The notes beneath the pieces are model-generated. The model searched no databases. It saw nothing but the letters and a program-made list of their open reading frames with translations, and had not been told where the DNA came from. The position numbers were made by a program, and so were the translations under genes. Shown here piece by piece: positions 17,111 through 25,994 of a DNA stretch of 64,000 nt (the stretch's first letter is position 1; every line of letters starts with the position of its first letter). Source of the stretch: an uncultured Litoreibacter sp. (GTDB lineage Bacteria > Pseudomonadota > Alphaproteobacteria > Rhodobacterales > Rhodobacteraceae); the NCBI GenBank assembly GCA_947501685.1, contig CANMWQ010000006.1, positions 175,774 to 239,773 of the forward strand. The letters run 5' to 3'.

Positions 17111-18898
17111 ATGGCGGCCGAAAACAGCAAAGAGCAGGAGCGCGCGACATCGCGCAAGATCGGGGTGCTGGCAGCTCTTTGGCCCTATATGCGCCCCTAT
17201 AGCGTGCTGATCACGGCTGCCATCCTTGCGCTCAGCCTGACGGCTATGGTTTCCCTGATTTTGCCGCTGGCGGTGCGCCGGGTTGTGGACGGTTTTGGCA
17301 GTGAAGAGGCCGCTTTGTTGGACCAGTATTTCGGCGCGGCCGTCGGTATTGCGGCGCTTTTGGCCGTCGGGACGGGGCTGCGGTACTATCTTGTCACTCG
17401 ATTGGGGGAGCGCGTTGTCGCGGATATTCGCAAGGATGTTTTCGACCGCATGATCGGCATGTCTCCGGCGTTTTTCGAGCGGATCATGACGGGGGAGGTG
17501 CTGAGCCGGATCACCACGGACACGACCTTACTTTTGTCGGTCATCGGTTCGTCGGCTTCGATTGCGCTGCGCAATATTTTGATCCTGTTTGGCGGGCTGG
17601 TGCTGATGCTTCTGACCAGCGCCAAGCTGACCGGGCTTGTGCTTTTGATCGTGCCTGCGGTGATCGTGCCGATCATTTTGCTGGGCCGCCGGGTGCGGGC
17701 GTTGAGCCGGGAAAATCAGGACCATATCGCGGCGTCTTCTGGGAACGCGTCGGAGGCTCTGTTGTCGGTGCAGACTGTGCAGGCCTTCACCCATGAAGGG
17801 CCCTCGCGCAGGCTGTTTGGCGATTTGACGGAGCGCAGTTTTGACGCGGCGCGCAAGCGCATTGGCGTGCGCGCGATCATGACCGTGATCGTTATCTTTC
17901 TGGTATTTATCGGCATTGTCGGCGTGCTGTGGATCGGTGCGCGCGACGTGCGGGCCGATGTGATGACTGCGGGCGAGTTGGTGCAGTTTTTGATCTATGC
18001 GATCATGGTGGCGGGCGGCGTGGCCGCCTTGTCCGAGATCTGGGGCGAGGTGCAGCGGGCGGCGGGTGCCACGGAACGGCTGGTCGAGTTGTTGAACACC
18101 GCAGACAGCGTGCAGGACCCCGCACAGGCGGCGGCATTGCCGCAGGTGGAGGGGCGGGTCAGCTTTGAGGGCGTGACCTTCCATTACCCGGCCCGGCCCG
18201 AGGTGGCGGCCCTGAGCGACGTGTCTCTCGACGTCAAGCCGGGGGAGACCGTGGCTTTGGTTGGCCCGTCCGGTGCGGGCAAGACCACGATCATCCAGCT
18301 GCTGTTGCGCTTTTATGACCCCGATGCGGGGGCGGTTCGGATCGACGGTGTGGACCTGACGCAGGTCAGCCGGTCGGAGTTTCGCAAATCCATTGCCCTT
18401 GTGCCGCAAGACCCTGTGATTTTCGCGGCCTCGGCCCGTGACAATATCCGTTTTGGCCGCCCCGGTGCCAGTGACGCGGAGATCGAACAAGCGGCCAAAT
18501 CCGCCGCCGCGCATGACTTCCTGACCGCCCTGCCAGACGGGTATGACACATTTGTCGGCGAGCGCGGAGTGATGTTGTCGGGCGGGCAAAAGCAGCGCAT
18601 CGCCATTGCGCGCGCAATTCTGCGCGACGCGCCGATCCTGCTTTTGGACGAGGCCACCTCTGCGCTGGATGCCGAAAGCGAGGCCGCTGTTCAGAACGCC
18701 GTGGACGCTCTGTCTCAAGGGCGCACCACTTTGGTGGTGGCGCACCGGCTGGCGACAGTGAAGAAGGCCGACCGGATCATTGTGTTTGAGGCGGGCCGCA
18801 TTGTGGCGACTGGCACGCATGACAGCCTTGTGGCTGAAGGCGGGCTTTACGCACGGCTTGCGCAGCTGCAATTCACAACGGGTCTTGCAGCGGAGTAA
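17111..18898 (+). CDS. ABC exporter, fused transmembrane and ATPase domains (MsbA/multidrug type)
   Basis: 595 residues. An N-terminal membrane domain of about six helices (residues 25-320) is followed by a nucleotide-binding domain with Walker A G-P-S-G-A-G-K-T-T, Q-loop V-P-Q-D-P, signature L-S-G-G-Q-K-Q-R and Walker B I-L-L-L-D-E-A-T-S. Half-size exporters of this type dimerise and export lipids, drugs or peptides. It is a single gene; the next CDS is a separate soluble protein. The substrate cannot be told; MsbA-like lipid flippase or a multidrug exporter are both possible. Confidence 0.92.
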   Translation: MAAENSKEQERATSRKIGVLAALWPYMRPYSVLITAAILALSLTAMVSLILPLAVRRVVDGFGSEEAALLDQYFGAAVGIAALLAVGTGLRYYLVTRLGERVVADIRKDVFDRMIGMSPAFFERIMTGEVLSRITTDTTLLLSVIGSSASIALRNILILFGGLVLMLLTSAKLTGLVLLIVPAVIVPIILLGRRVRALSRENQDHIAASSGNASEALLSVQTVQAFTHEGPSRRLFGDLTERSFDAARKRIGVRAIMTVIVIFLVFIGIVGVLWIGARDVRADVMTAGELVQFLIYAIMVAGGVAALSEIWGEVQRAAGATERLVELLNTADSVQDPAQAAALPQVEGRVSFEGVTFHYPARPEVAALSDVSLDVKPGETVALVGPSGAGKTTIIQLLLRFYDPDAGAVRIDGVDLTQVSRSEFRKSIALVPQDPVIFAASARDNIRFGRPGASDAEIEQAAKSAAAHDFLTALPDGYDTFVGERGVMLSGGQKQRIAIARAILRDAPILLLDEATSALDAESEAAVQNAVDALSQGRTTLVVAHRLATVKKADRIIVFEAGRIVATGTHDSLVAEGGLYARLAQLQFTTGLAAE

Positions 18899-18973
18899 TT
18901 CACCTTGCGTTGCTTTTGCGGGATGTGAAACGGTGCGCTCATAAAACAAGACTTCTTAGAAAGGGAGACACCG

Positions 18974-19402
18974 ATGGGACTTTTCAGCTTCGTTAAAAAC
19001 GCGGGTAAATCGCTGTTTGGCGGCAAGGCAGAGGCGGCTGAGCCGGATGCAGAGACGCTCAACAAGGAACTGAGCGATCTGGGACTCGACACCAAGGGCG
19101 CTGAAATCTCGGTGGCGGGGGACAAGGTCACCGTCAAGGGCGGCGACATGAGCGAGGAAGAGCGCGAGAAGATCATTTTGGCCGTGGGCAATGTTGAAGG
19201 CGTGGCCGAGGTCGAGGACGAAGACGACGCGGTCAAGCCAACCTTCCACACAGTGGAGAAAGGCGACACGCTCTGGGCCATTTCTGCGAAGACTTTGGGG
19301 AACGGCGCGCATTACGAAAAGATTTTCGAAGCCAACAAGCCAATGCTGACCCACCCGGACAAAATCTACCCTGGTCAGGTGCTGCGCATTCCTGCTGCCT
19401 GA
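18974..19402 (+). CDS. BON-LysM domain protein (YgaU/Kbp-like)
   Basis: 142 residues, RBS AAGGGAGA. After a short basic N terminus (F-V-K-N-A-G-K-S-L-F-G-G) comes a BON-like domain (about residues 35-85, ending in V-G-N-V-E-G-V-A-E-V) and a C-terminal LysM (Y-H/F-H-T-V-E-K-G-D-T-L-W-A-I to Q-V-L-R-I-P). The same BON-LysM order is found in E. coli Kbp (YgaU), a cytoplasmic potassium-binding protein; there is no signal peptide here, in agreement with a cytoplasmic location. A hairpin terminator follows. The role as a K+ sensor is by family analogy only. Confidence 0.85.
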   Translation: MGLFSFVKNAGKSLFGGKAEAAEPDAETLNKELSDLGLDTKGAEISVAGDKVTVKGGDMSEEEREKIILAVGNVEGVAEVEDEDDAVKPTFHTVEKGDTLWAISAKTLGNGAHYEKIFEANKPMLTHPDKIYPGQVLRIPAA

Positions 19403-19423
19403 TTTGTCATCAAATCCACGCGA

Positions 19424-19449
19424 GGGGCGTCCAAATGGGGCGCCCTTTT
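19424..19449 (+). terminator. Rho-independent-type terminator after the LysM gene
   Basis: GGGGCG ... CGCCC stem with an 11-12 nt loop followed by TTTTG, 22 bp after the stop codon. The stem is short (5 bp strong), so efficiency is uncertain. Confidence 0.5.
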
Positions 19450-19545
19450 GCGTTCTTGCGCAGCGTTAGACTTGCGCGCAACTTCATTTCCTCGCATCTT
19501 TTAAACTTGTCGGAAAGGCCGTCACACGGCCACAAGGGAGGACAT

Positions 19546-21429
19546 ATGGGGAAGAATTACGCCGGCCAAGCTGACCGCGATGCGATTGAGGCGCAAAGCA
19601 CGTGGGAGGACCGTGATCTTCCAAAAACCATGCATGCGATGCTGGCGGATGTGAAAAACCGCTTCGGGACGCGCCCTGCCTTCTCGTACCAGCTGACCTC
19701 TGGACCTACGGATCCGAATGAAACGCTCAGCTGGAACGAGGTCTATGACCGCTCCTGCCAAACCGCCAACCTGTTGCGTGGCTTGGGCGTCGGCGAGGAT
19801 GACGTGGTCGCCTATGTTCTGCCCAACGCGACTGAGACGCTGGACGTGCTGCTCGGCGGGATGATTGCGGGCATTGTGAACCCGATCAATCCGCTGCTCG
19901 AGCCCGAGCAAATCAGCGCTATCCTGCGCGAAACTGGGGCCAAGGTTGTGGTCACGCTGCGGCCGTTCCCCAAGACCGATCTGGCGCAGAAAGTGGCCGA
20001 GGCGGTCAAGGACGCTCCGGGGGTGACCCATGTGCTTGAGGTCGACCTGCTGCGCTATCTCACAGGGATCAAGAAATTCATCGTGCCGCTGATCCGGCCC
20101 AAAGTCGCCGCCAGCCACCACGCCACCACGCTTGCGTTCAATGCAGAGCGCGCCAAGCAGAACAAGACATTGGATTTTGCCGATAGCACGGGCGACCGTG
20201 TCGCGGCCTATTTCCATACGGGCGGGACCACGGGTATGCCGAAGGTCGCCCAGCACAAATATTCCGGCATGGTTTATAACGGATTTCTGGGCCACACGCT
20301 GCTCTTTGACGAGCATGAGGTGATCATGTGCCCGCTGCCACTGTTCCACGTCTTTGCGGTGCATGTGATCCTGATGGCCATGATCCGCTCCGGCGCGCAT
20401 GTGGTGTTCCCGACCCCGCAAGGCTACCGGGGCGATGGCGTTTTTGATAATTTCTGGAAGCTGGTCGAGCGCTATCAGGTGACGTTTATGATCACCGTGC
20501 CGACGGCGATCTCCGCGCTGATGCAGCGGGCGGTTGATGCGGATATTTCCTCCCTGAAAATGGCATTTTCTGGCTCGTCGCCCCTGCCGGTGGAGCTGTA
20601 TAAGCGGTTCGAGAAGGCCTGCAATGTGACCATCACCGAAGGGTATGGCCTGACGGAGGCCACTTGCCTTGTCTCCATCAACCCGCCGGACGGGGAGAAG
20701 AAGATCGGTTCCATCGGGATCCCATTTCCCTATTGCGACGTGCAGATCCGGGCCGTGGCGGATGGGGCTGTGATGGGGGCTGATAAAATTGGCGAGATTT
20801 GCGTCTCGAATCCCGGCGTTTTCGCCGGAAACACCTATACCGAGGCCGATAAGAATGTGGGCCTCTATTGGGATGAAAAATACCTGCGCACCGGCGATCT
20901 GGGCCGCATCGACCCGGACGGCTATCTGTGGATCACAGGCCGGGCGAAGGACCTGATCATTCGGGGTGGGCATAATATTGATCCCGCCGAGATCGAGGAG
21001 GCCTTGGCCGGGCATGAAGACGTGGCCTTCGCGGGCGCGATCGGGCAGCCTGACGCCCATGCGGGCGAAATTCCATGCGCCTATGTGGAGCTGGTCGCGG
21101 GCTCGACAGCGACCGTGGAAGACCTGATGGCGCATTGCGAAGAACATGTGCATGAGCGCGCCGCCTGGCCAAAATATATCGAGCTTATGGACGAGTTGCC
21201 CAAGACCGCCGTGGGCAAGATTTTCAAACCCGATCTGCGACGTGCGGCGATCACCCGCATCTATAACAAGGCGCTGGCGGATGCCGGTGTCTCTGCACAG
21301 GTCGTGTCGGTACTGGAAGACAAGAAGCGCGGGTTAGTAGCTCAACTGAGCAAATCCGGCGAGGTCAGCGACACGGCGGTCACTACCGTGCTGGGCGAGT
21401 TCACCCGACCTTGGGAATGGGCGGACTGA
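19546..21429 (+). CDS. Acyl-CoA synthetase (AMP-binding, ANL superfamily)
   Basis: 627 residues from the ATG preceded by AAGGGAGGACAT; an in-frame upstream ATG at 19435 overlaps the terminator and lacks an RBS. Adenylation motifs: H-T-G-G-T-T-G-M-P-K (P-loop), G-Y-G-L-T-E-A-T, Y-L-R-T-G-D-L-G and the C-terminal catalytic Lys in P-K-T-A-V-G-K-I-F-K. ANL enzymes activate a carboxylate to acyl-AMP and transfer it to CoA. An N-terminal extension of about 60 residues precedes the AMP-binding core. The substrate is probably a fatty or short branched acid. It is a solitary gene between a terminator and tRNA-Thr. Confidence 0.9.
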   Translation: MGKNYAGQADRDAIEAQSTWEDRDLPKTMHAMLADVKNRFGTRPAFSYQLTSGPTDPNETLSWNEVYDRSCQTANLLRGLGVGEDDVVAYVLPNATETLDVLLGGMIAGIVNPINPLLEPEQISAILRETGAKVVVTLRPFPKTDLAQKVAEAVKDAPGVTHVLEVDLLRYLTGIKKFIVPLIRPKVAASHHATTLAFNAERAKQNKTLDFADSTGDRVAAYFHTGGTTGMPKVAQHKYSGMVYNGFLGHTLLFDEHEVIMCPLPLFHVFAVHVILMAMIRSGAHVVFPTPQGYRGDGVFDNFWKLVERYQVTFMITVPTAISALMQRAVDADISSLKMAFSGSSPLPVELYKRFEKACNVTITEGYGLTEATCLVSINPPDGEKKIGSIGIPFPYCDVQIRAVADGAVMGADKIGEICVSNPGVFAGNTYTEADKNVGLYWDEKYLRTGDLGRIDPDGYLWITGRAKDLIIRGGHNIDPAEIEEALAGHEDVAFAGAIGQPDAHAGEIPCAYVELVAGSTATVEDLMAHCEEHVHERAAWPKYIELMDELPKTAVGKIFKPDLRRAAITRIYNKALADAGVSAQVVSVLEDKKRGLVAQLSKSGEVSDTAVTTVLGEFTRPWEWAD

Positions 21430-21606
21430 ATCCACGAACTGCAACTGACCTAAATACCTAAAGGTGCGCTGCGCGCGCTTGTTTGTTTGCGTTCTTAGGG
21501 AGCTTTTCTCCCCGCCACGCGGGCATCCCCTCAGGATATTTCTGAACATGGAAAGCGGTTTGCTTACGTGCATGCTGCGACGGGATGTTATGGGATGTAA
21601 GGGGGA

Positions 21607-21681
21607 TGGTGCTGTGAGGGAGGATTGAACTCCCGACCTCACCCTTACCAAGGGTGTGCTCTACCACTGAGCTACCACAGC
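21607..21681 (-). tRNA. tRNA-Thr (anticodon GGT)
   Basis: 75 nt on the minus strand: acceptor GCTGTGG/TCACAGC, D arm GCTC-AGTGGTA-GAGC, anticodon stem CACCC/GGGTG with loop TTGGTAA (anticodon GGT), T arm with GTTCAATC, discriminator A and encoded CCA. The 21430-21606 gap upstream on the other side holds no recognisable gene. Confidence 0.95.
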
Positions 21682-21781
21682 ATTCGCACGTCACGGACGG
21701 CGTGGGCGGGTGGATACGACCAAAACACAAGCGGCGCAACCCTTATCTGGACGCTTTCGGCCCCTCGCGCTAAGAGGGGGC

Positions 21782-21940
21782 ATGACGGGCAAAACAACTT
21801 CATCCGGGGCGGGTAAGCGTCAAAGCGAGGCCGCGCAGCGTGAGGCGCGGCTCAAGGCGGCGTTGAAGTCGAACATGGCCCGGCGAAAGACCCAGGCGCG
21901 CAAAAGAAACGCGCCGGAAAACAATGATAAAACCGAGTAG
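21782..21940 (+). CDS. Small basic protein upstream of murA, unknown function
   Basis: 52 residues from the ATG at 21782 (GAGGGGG upstream); the frame is open further upstream, but that part overlaps a tRNA-proximal region without an RBS. Very rich in Lys, Arg and Ala (G-K-R-Q-S-E-A-A-Q-R-E-A-R-L-K-A-A-L-K ... A-R-R-K-T-Q-A-R-K-R), probably helical and nucleic-acid binding, ending acidic. It lies 12 bp before murA, as one transcript. No function is assigned. Confidence 0.55.
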   Translation: MTGKTTSSGAGKRQSEAAQREARLKAALKSNMARRKTQARKRNAPENNDKTE

Positions 21941-21952
21941 AGGCAGGCAGTT

Positions 21953-23221
21953 ATGGATAAGATAGTCGTCACGGGCAATGGCTCGCTGAAAGGTCAGATC
22001 CCGATCTCGGGCGCCAAAAACACCTGCCTTAAGCTGATGACAGCAGCGCTGCTCAGCGACGAGCCGTTGACGCTGACCAATGTGCCGCGCCTGTCGGATA
22101 TCAAGACGCTGGGCGCGTTGCTCGAGTCGCTGGGCTGCGAAGTTGCCTTGCTCAATGGCGGAAACGTCATGGCGCTGTCAGCCGGCACGATCACCTCGCG
22201 CAAGGCGGAATATGACATGGTGCGCAAGCTGCGCGCCTCGTTCAACGTGCTGGGGCCGTTGTTGACGCGGGAGGGGGAGGCGACAGTGTCCTTGCCCGGT
22301 GGTTGCGCCATTGGCGCGCGCAAGGTGGACCTGCATTTGATGGCGCTGGAAAAGCTGGGCGCGGTGCTGACGTTGCAGGAAGGTTATGTGCATGCCAAAG
22401 CCCCCGAAGGTGGGCTGATCGGGGCGGAGATCGCATTTCCGATGGTCACGGTGGGCGGCACGGAGAATGCGATCACAGCCGCGACGCTGGCGCGCGGCAC
22501 CACTGTGATCAAGAACGCGGCGCGGGAGCCGGATACGGTCGATCTGTGCAAATGCCTTTCGGCCATGGGGGCCAAGATTGAGGGTGCCGGGACCTCGACC
22601 ATTACAATTGAAGGGGTGGAGCGGCTGCATGGTGCGACCCATGAGGTGATTGCAGACCGGATCGAGTTGGGCACGTTCATGATTGCGCCGGCGATTGCCG
22701 GCGGTGAAGTGGAGCTGATCGGCGGACGGCGGGCTTTGGTGGATGCGTTTTGCAAAAAGCTGGAGGCCACAGGCGTCCAGATTGAGGAAACTGACACCAG
22801 CCTGATCGTGCGCCATGATGGCTCCCGCCTGAAACCGGTGGATGTGGAGACCGAGCCGTTTCCAGGCTTTCCAACCGATTTGCAGGCGCAGATGATGGCC
22901 GCACTTTGTTTTGCGGATGGTGTCTCGGTGTTGCATGAGACAATTTTTGAAAACCGCTTCATGCATGCGCCTGAGCTGATCCGCATGGGGGCAAATGTGG
23001 ATGTGCAGGGGGGGCATGCGACCGTCACCGGGGTGGCCTCCATGAAGGGTGCGCCGGTGATGGCGACTGATCTGCGGGCCTCTGTGTCGCTGATCCTGGC
23101 CGGGTTGAAGGCCGAGGGCGAAACCGTGGTCGGGCGGGTCTACCATCTGGATCGCGGCTATGAGCGGATCGAGGAAAAGCTGGGCGCTGTTGGGGCCAAT
23201 ATCGAGCGGGTGCCGGAATGA
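21953..23221 (+). CDS. murA: UDP-N-acetylglucosamine 1-carboxyvinyltransferase
   Basis: 422 residues, standard MurA length. It adds enolpyruvate from PEP to UDP-GlcNAc, the first committed step of peptidoglycan synthesis, in the cytoplasm. K22-N23 in S-G-A-K-N-T and the catalytic Cys118 in P-G-G-C-A-I-G-A-R are present, so the enzyme should be fosfomycin sensitive. [12 protein letters not shown] near the C terminus matches the family. Its stop overlaps the DUF2948 start (ATGA). Confidence 0.97.
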   Translation: MDKIVVTGNGSLKGQIPISGAKNTCLKLMTAALLSDEPLTLTNVPRLSDIKTLGALLESLGCEVALLNGGNVMALSAGTITSRKAEYDMVRKLRASFNVLGPLLTREGEATVSLPGGCAIGARKVDLHLMALEKLGAVLTLQEGYVHAKAPEGGLIGAEIAFPMVTVGGTENAITAATLARGTTVIKNAAREPDTVDLCKCLSAMGAKIEGAGTSTITIEGVERLHGATHEVIADRIELGTFMIAPAIAGGEVELIGGRRALVDAFCKKLEATGVQIEETDTSLIVRHDGSRLKPVDVETEPFPGFPTDLQAQMMAALCFADGVSVLHETIFENRFMHAPELIRMGANVDVQGGHATVTGVASMKGAPVMATDLRASVSLILAGLKAEGETVVGRVYHLDRGYERIEEKLGAVGANIERVPE

Positions 23222-23697
23222 CGCAAGACGCGCGGTTTGAAGATGGGGGCGACCGCCCGCTGCGGCTGATCGCTGCGGATGCGGAGGATCTCCTGGTGAT
23301 CTCCTCGCTGGTGCAAGACGCGGTGTTCCCTGTCGGGGAGATGAAATATATCCCCCGGCAGCAACGGTTTGCGCTGCTTTTGAACCGGTTTCGTTGGGAG
23401 GAAGCGACGCGCAAACGCCAACGCAACCGCGCCTATGAGCGCGCGCAGGCGGTTTTGTCCTTTGACGATGTGGCAGGGGTCTCGACCCAAGGGGTGGACC
23501 GCACTGACGCTGAGGTGGTGATGTCGCTTTTGTCCATCGACTGGCAGCCCGGCACGGATGGGGCAGGGCGGCTGGAGCTTATTTTGGCGGGCGACGGCGC
23601 GATTGCCCTTGAGGTTGAGTGCATCAACGCCACATTGCAGGACGTGACGCAGGCCTATCTGGCGCCTTCGGGCAAGATGCCGCAACATCCGGATTAG
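23218..23697 (+). CDS. DUF2948 family protein
   Basis: 159 residues, recognised by its opening pattern ([15 protein letters not shown]), [10 protein letters not shown] and R-F-R-W-E segments, and by its conserved place between murA and hisD in alphaproteobacteria. No catalytic residues are evident; it is soluble and without a signal peptide. The start overlaps the murA stop. Function unknown. Confidence 0.8.
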   Translation: MTQDARFEDGGDRPLRLIAADAEDLLVISSLVQDAVFPVGEMKYIPRQQRFALLLNRFRWEEATRKRQRNRAYERAQAVLSFDDVAGVSTQGVDRTDAEVVMSLLSIDWQPGTDGAGRLELILAGDGAIALEVECINATLQDVTQAYLAPSGKMPQHPD

Positions 23698-23717
23698 ACG
23701 GCTTCCTAAGGACCGAC

Positions 23718-25019
23718 ATGCCCCAGTTTTTGACCTCTTCCGACGCCGGTTTTGATGCGGCTTTCGCTGCTCTTCTGACCATGAAGCGCGAGGACAGCCC
23801 GGATGTCGATGACGTCGTGGCGGGGATCATTGCGGATGTACGCGCCCGTGGCGACGCGGCGGTAATTGAGCTGACGGCGAAGTTCGACCGGCTTGAGCTG
23901 ACGCCTGAGACGCTGGCCTTCACGCCAGAAGAAATCGCGGCGGAGGTGGCCAAAGTGTCGCTTGAGGACCGGGCCGCTTTGGAATTGGCGGCGACGCGCA
24001 TTCGGGCCTATCACGAACGCCAATTGCCCGAGGATGCCAGCTGGGACGGGCAACATGGGGAGAGGCTGGGCTGGCGCTGGACGCCGGTCTCTGCGGCTGG
24101 GCTTTACGTGCCGGGCGGGCTGGCGAGCTACCCGTCATCGGTGTTGATGAACGCCATCCCGGCGCAGGTGGCCGGCGTCAACCGTCTCGCGATTTGCGCC
24201 CCCACGCCCGCCGGCATTTGCAACCCTTTGGTGCTCTTGGCAGCCGAGTTGAGCGGCGTGGACGAGATATACCGGATTGGCGGCGCGCAGGCGATTGCGG
24301 CGCTGGCCTTTGGGACTGAGAGTATCGCGCCGGTCGACAAGATCACTGGGCCCGGCAACGCCTTTGTGGCGGCTGCCAAACGTCGTGTGTTTGGCAAGGT
24401 GGGTATCGACATGATCGCGGGTCCGTCGGAAATTCTGGTGATTGCGGATAAGGACAATGATCCTGACTGGATCGCCGTGGACCTGCTCAGCCAAGCCGAA
24501 CACGACGAAAGCGCGCAGTCCATTTTGATCACAGATGACGCGGAGTTCGGACGGGCCGTGGTGGTGGCGGTGGAGGCGCAGTTGCAGGTGCTGGAGCGGC
24601 GCGACATTGCAGCCAAAAGCTGGCAGGAGTTCGGAGCGGTGATCGTGGTGCGCGACATGGAAGAAGCGGTTTTGTTATCTGACAGGATCGCGCCGGAACA
24701 TCTTGAGATTGCTTGCGAAAACGCGGATGCGATGGCCGCAGAAATCCAGCATGCTGGCGCGATTTTCATTGGCGCTTGGACGCCCGAAGCCATCGGCGAC
24801 TATATAGGCGGGCCCAATCACGTGCTGCCGACGGCGCGCTCGGCGCGGTTCTCCTCGGGGTTGTCGGTGATGGATTTTGTCAAACGCACGACGCTGTCCA
24901 AGATGACGCCAGAGGCGTTGAAGGCGATTGGCCCGGCGGCGGAGCGGCTGGCGGCCTCCGAAGGATTGCAGGCGCATGGGTTGTCAGTGCGTGCAAGATT
25001 AGACAGGTTGAACGAATGA
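23718..25019 (+). CDS. hisD: Histidinol dehydrogenase
   Basis: 433 residues from the ATG at 23718 (CTAAGGA upstream), the standard length. It catalyses the last two NAD+-dependent oxidations, L-histidinol to L-histidine. Family segments: Y-V-P-G-G-L-A-S-Y-P-S-S-V-L-M-N, G-G-A-Q-A-I-A-A-L-A-F-G-T, K-I-T-G-P-G-N, G-P-S-E and the Zn-site region Q-A-E-H-D. The stop overlaps the next start (ATGA). Confidence 0.97.
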   Translation: MPQFLTSSDAGFDAAFAALLTMKREDSPDVDDVVAGIIADVRARGDAAVIELTAKFDRLELTPETLAFTPEEIAAEVAKVSLEDRAALELAATRIRAYHERQLPEDASWDGQHGERLGWRWTPVSAAGLYVPGGLASYPSSVLMNAIPAQVAGVNRLAICAPTPAGICNPLVLLAAELSGVDEIYRIGGAQAIAALAFGTESIAPVDKITGPGNAFVAAAKRRVFGKVGIDMIAGPSEILVIADKDNDPDWIAVDLLSQAEHDESAQSILITDDAEFGRAVVVAVEAQLQVLERRDIAAKSWQEFGAVIVVRDMEEAVLLSDRIAPEHLEIACENADAMAAEIQHAGAIFIGAWTPEAIGDYIGGPNHVLPTARSARFSSGLSVMDFVKRTTLSKMTPEALKAIGPAAERLAASEGLQAHGLSVRARLDRLNE

Positions 25020-25504
25020 GCGATATCAAACCCACCGATCGGCTGATCCATATCGAGATCGACGACGAAGGACTGCCGACACCTACGCCTGAGATCGAGC
25101 AAGAGCGGAAAGTTGCGATCTTTGACCTTCTGGAAGACAACAGTTTTGCGGTGCCGCGCGATGACGTGGCCCAAGGGCCCTACAAGCTGCTGCTGGCCAT
25201 TCGCGAGCGACGGCTGGTTTTTGATCTGAAGACCGAAACCGACGACCCGGCGGCGGAGTTTCACCTGTCACTGACCCCGTTTCGGCAGGTGGTGAAGGAT
25301 TACTTCCAGATTTGCGAAAGCTATTTTGACGCGGTCAAGCGCCTGCCGCCCTCGCAGATTGAGGCGATTGATATGGGACGGCGCGGCATCCACAATGAAG
25401 GCGCGCGGGTGTTGCAAGAGCGGCTGGAGGGCAAGGCGGTGGTCGATATCGACACGTCCCGCAGGCTTTTCACGCTTATTTGCGTTCTGCATTTCGGGGC
25501 CTGA
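25016..25504 (+). CDS. UPF0262 family protein
   Basis: 162 residues; begins with R-L-I-H-I-E-I-D-D and contains V-A-I-F-D-L-L-E-D-N-S-F and F-H-L-S-L-T-P-F-R, recognisable UPF0262 segments. It overlaps hisD by ATGA and is followed 4 bp later by a phosphatase gene, as in many alphaproteobacteria. Small, soluble and acidic. Function unknown. Confidence 0.85.
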   Translation: MSDIKPTDRLIHIEIDDEGLPTPTPEIEQERKVAIFDLLEDNSFAVPRDDVAQGPYKLLLAIRERRLVFDLKTETDDPAAEFHLSLTPFRQVVKDYFQICESYFDAVKRLPPSQIEAIDMGRRGIHNEGARVLQERLEGKAVVDIDTSRRLFTLICVLHFGA

Positions 25505-25508
25505 GCGG

Positions 25509-25967
25509 ATGCGCAAGGACATGCCCCAGTCGGTCTTGTTCTGTTGTGACCACAACGCCGTCCGTTCGCCCATGGCCGAAGGGATGATGAAGAAGTTTTA
25601 TGGCACCTCGATTTATGTGCAATCCGCCGGGGTTAAGAATGACCTTGATATTGACGGGTTCTCGATTGCCGTTTGCGCCGAAATGGATGTGGAGCTGACG
25701 CGCCACCGGACTCGCTCTTTTGAGGAGATGCAGGAATGGGGTGACGACCTGTCGGGGTTCGACCTGATTGTGGCGCTGAGCCCCGCATCACAACGGCAAG
25801 CACTTGAATTGACAAGATTTTATCATCTGGACGTGGAGTATTGGCCGATCCTCGACCCCACAGGGTTGGGCGAGGGGCGTGAGGAAAAGATGAACTCTTA
25901 CCGCCAGGCCCGCGATCAGATCAGAACGCGGATCGAGCAACGGTTCGGGCCATCGCTTTCCGAGTGA
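25509..25967 (+). CDS. Low-molecular-weight protein tyrosine phosphatase family protein
   Basis: 152 residues from the ATG at 25509. The P-loop C13-D-H-N-A-V-R19-S matches the C-x5-R-S signature, directly after the beta strand V-L-F-C, and the general acid is likely the Asp in I-L-D-P-T-G. The usual second Cys of the loop is Val and the Gly is His. Such proteins dephosphorylate tyrosine residues or reduce arsenate; the D-P pair favours phosphatase activity. It terminates the hisD transcript unit, facing the convergent cyclase gene 27 bp away. Confidence 0.85.
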   Translation: MRKDMPQSVLFCCDHNAVRSPMAEGMMKKFYGTSIYVQSAGVKNDLDIDGFSIAVCAEMDVELTRHRTRSFEEMQEWGDDLSGFDLIVALSPASQRQALELTRFYHLDVEYWPILDPTGLGEGREEKMNSYRQARDQIRTRIEQRFGPSLSE

Positions 25968-25994
25968 CAACCATATTGGGCGCTTTTTCCCGTC

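Noticed and set aside
17528..18949. 473-codon minus-strand frame opposite the ABC exporter
   Set aside because: Shadow of a GC-rich gene. The plus frame has complete Walker and signature motifs; the minus frame is rich in His, Arg and Gln with no domain.
19522..21153. 543-codon minus-strand frame opposite the acyl-CoA synthetase
   Set aside because: Antisense shadow; all ANL motifs are in the plus frame.
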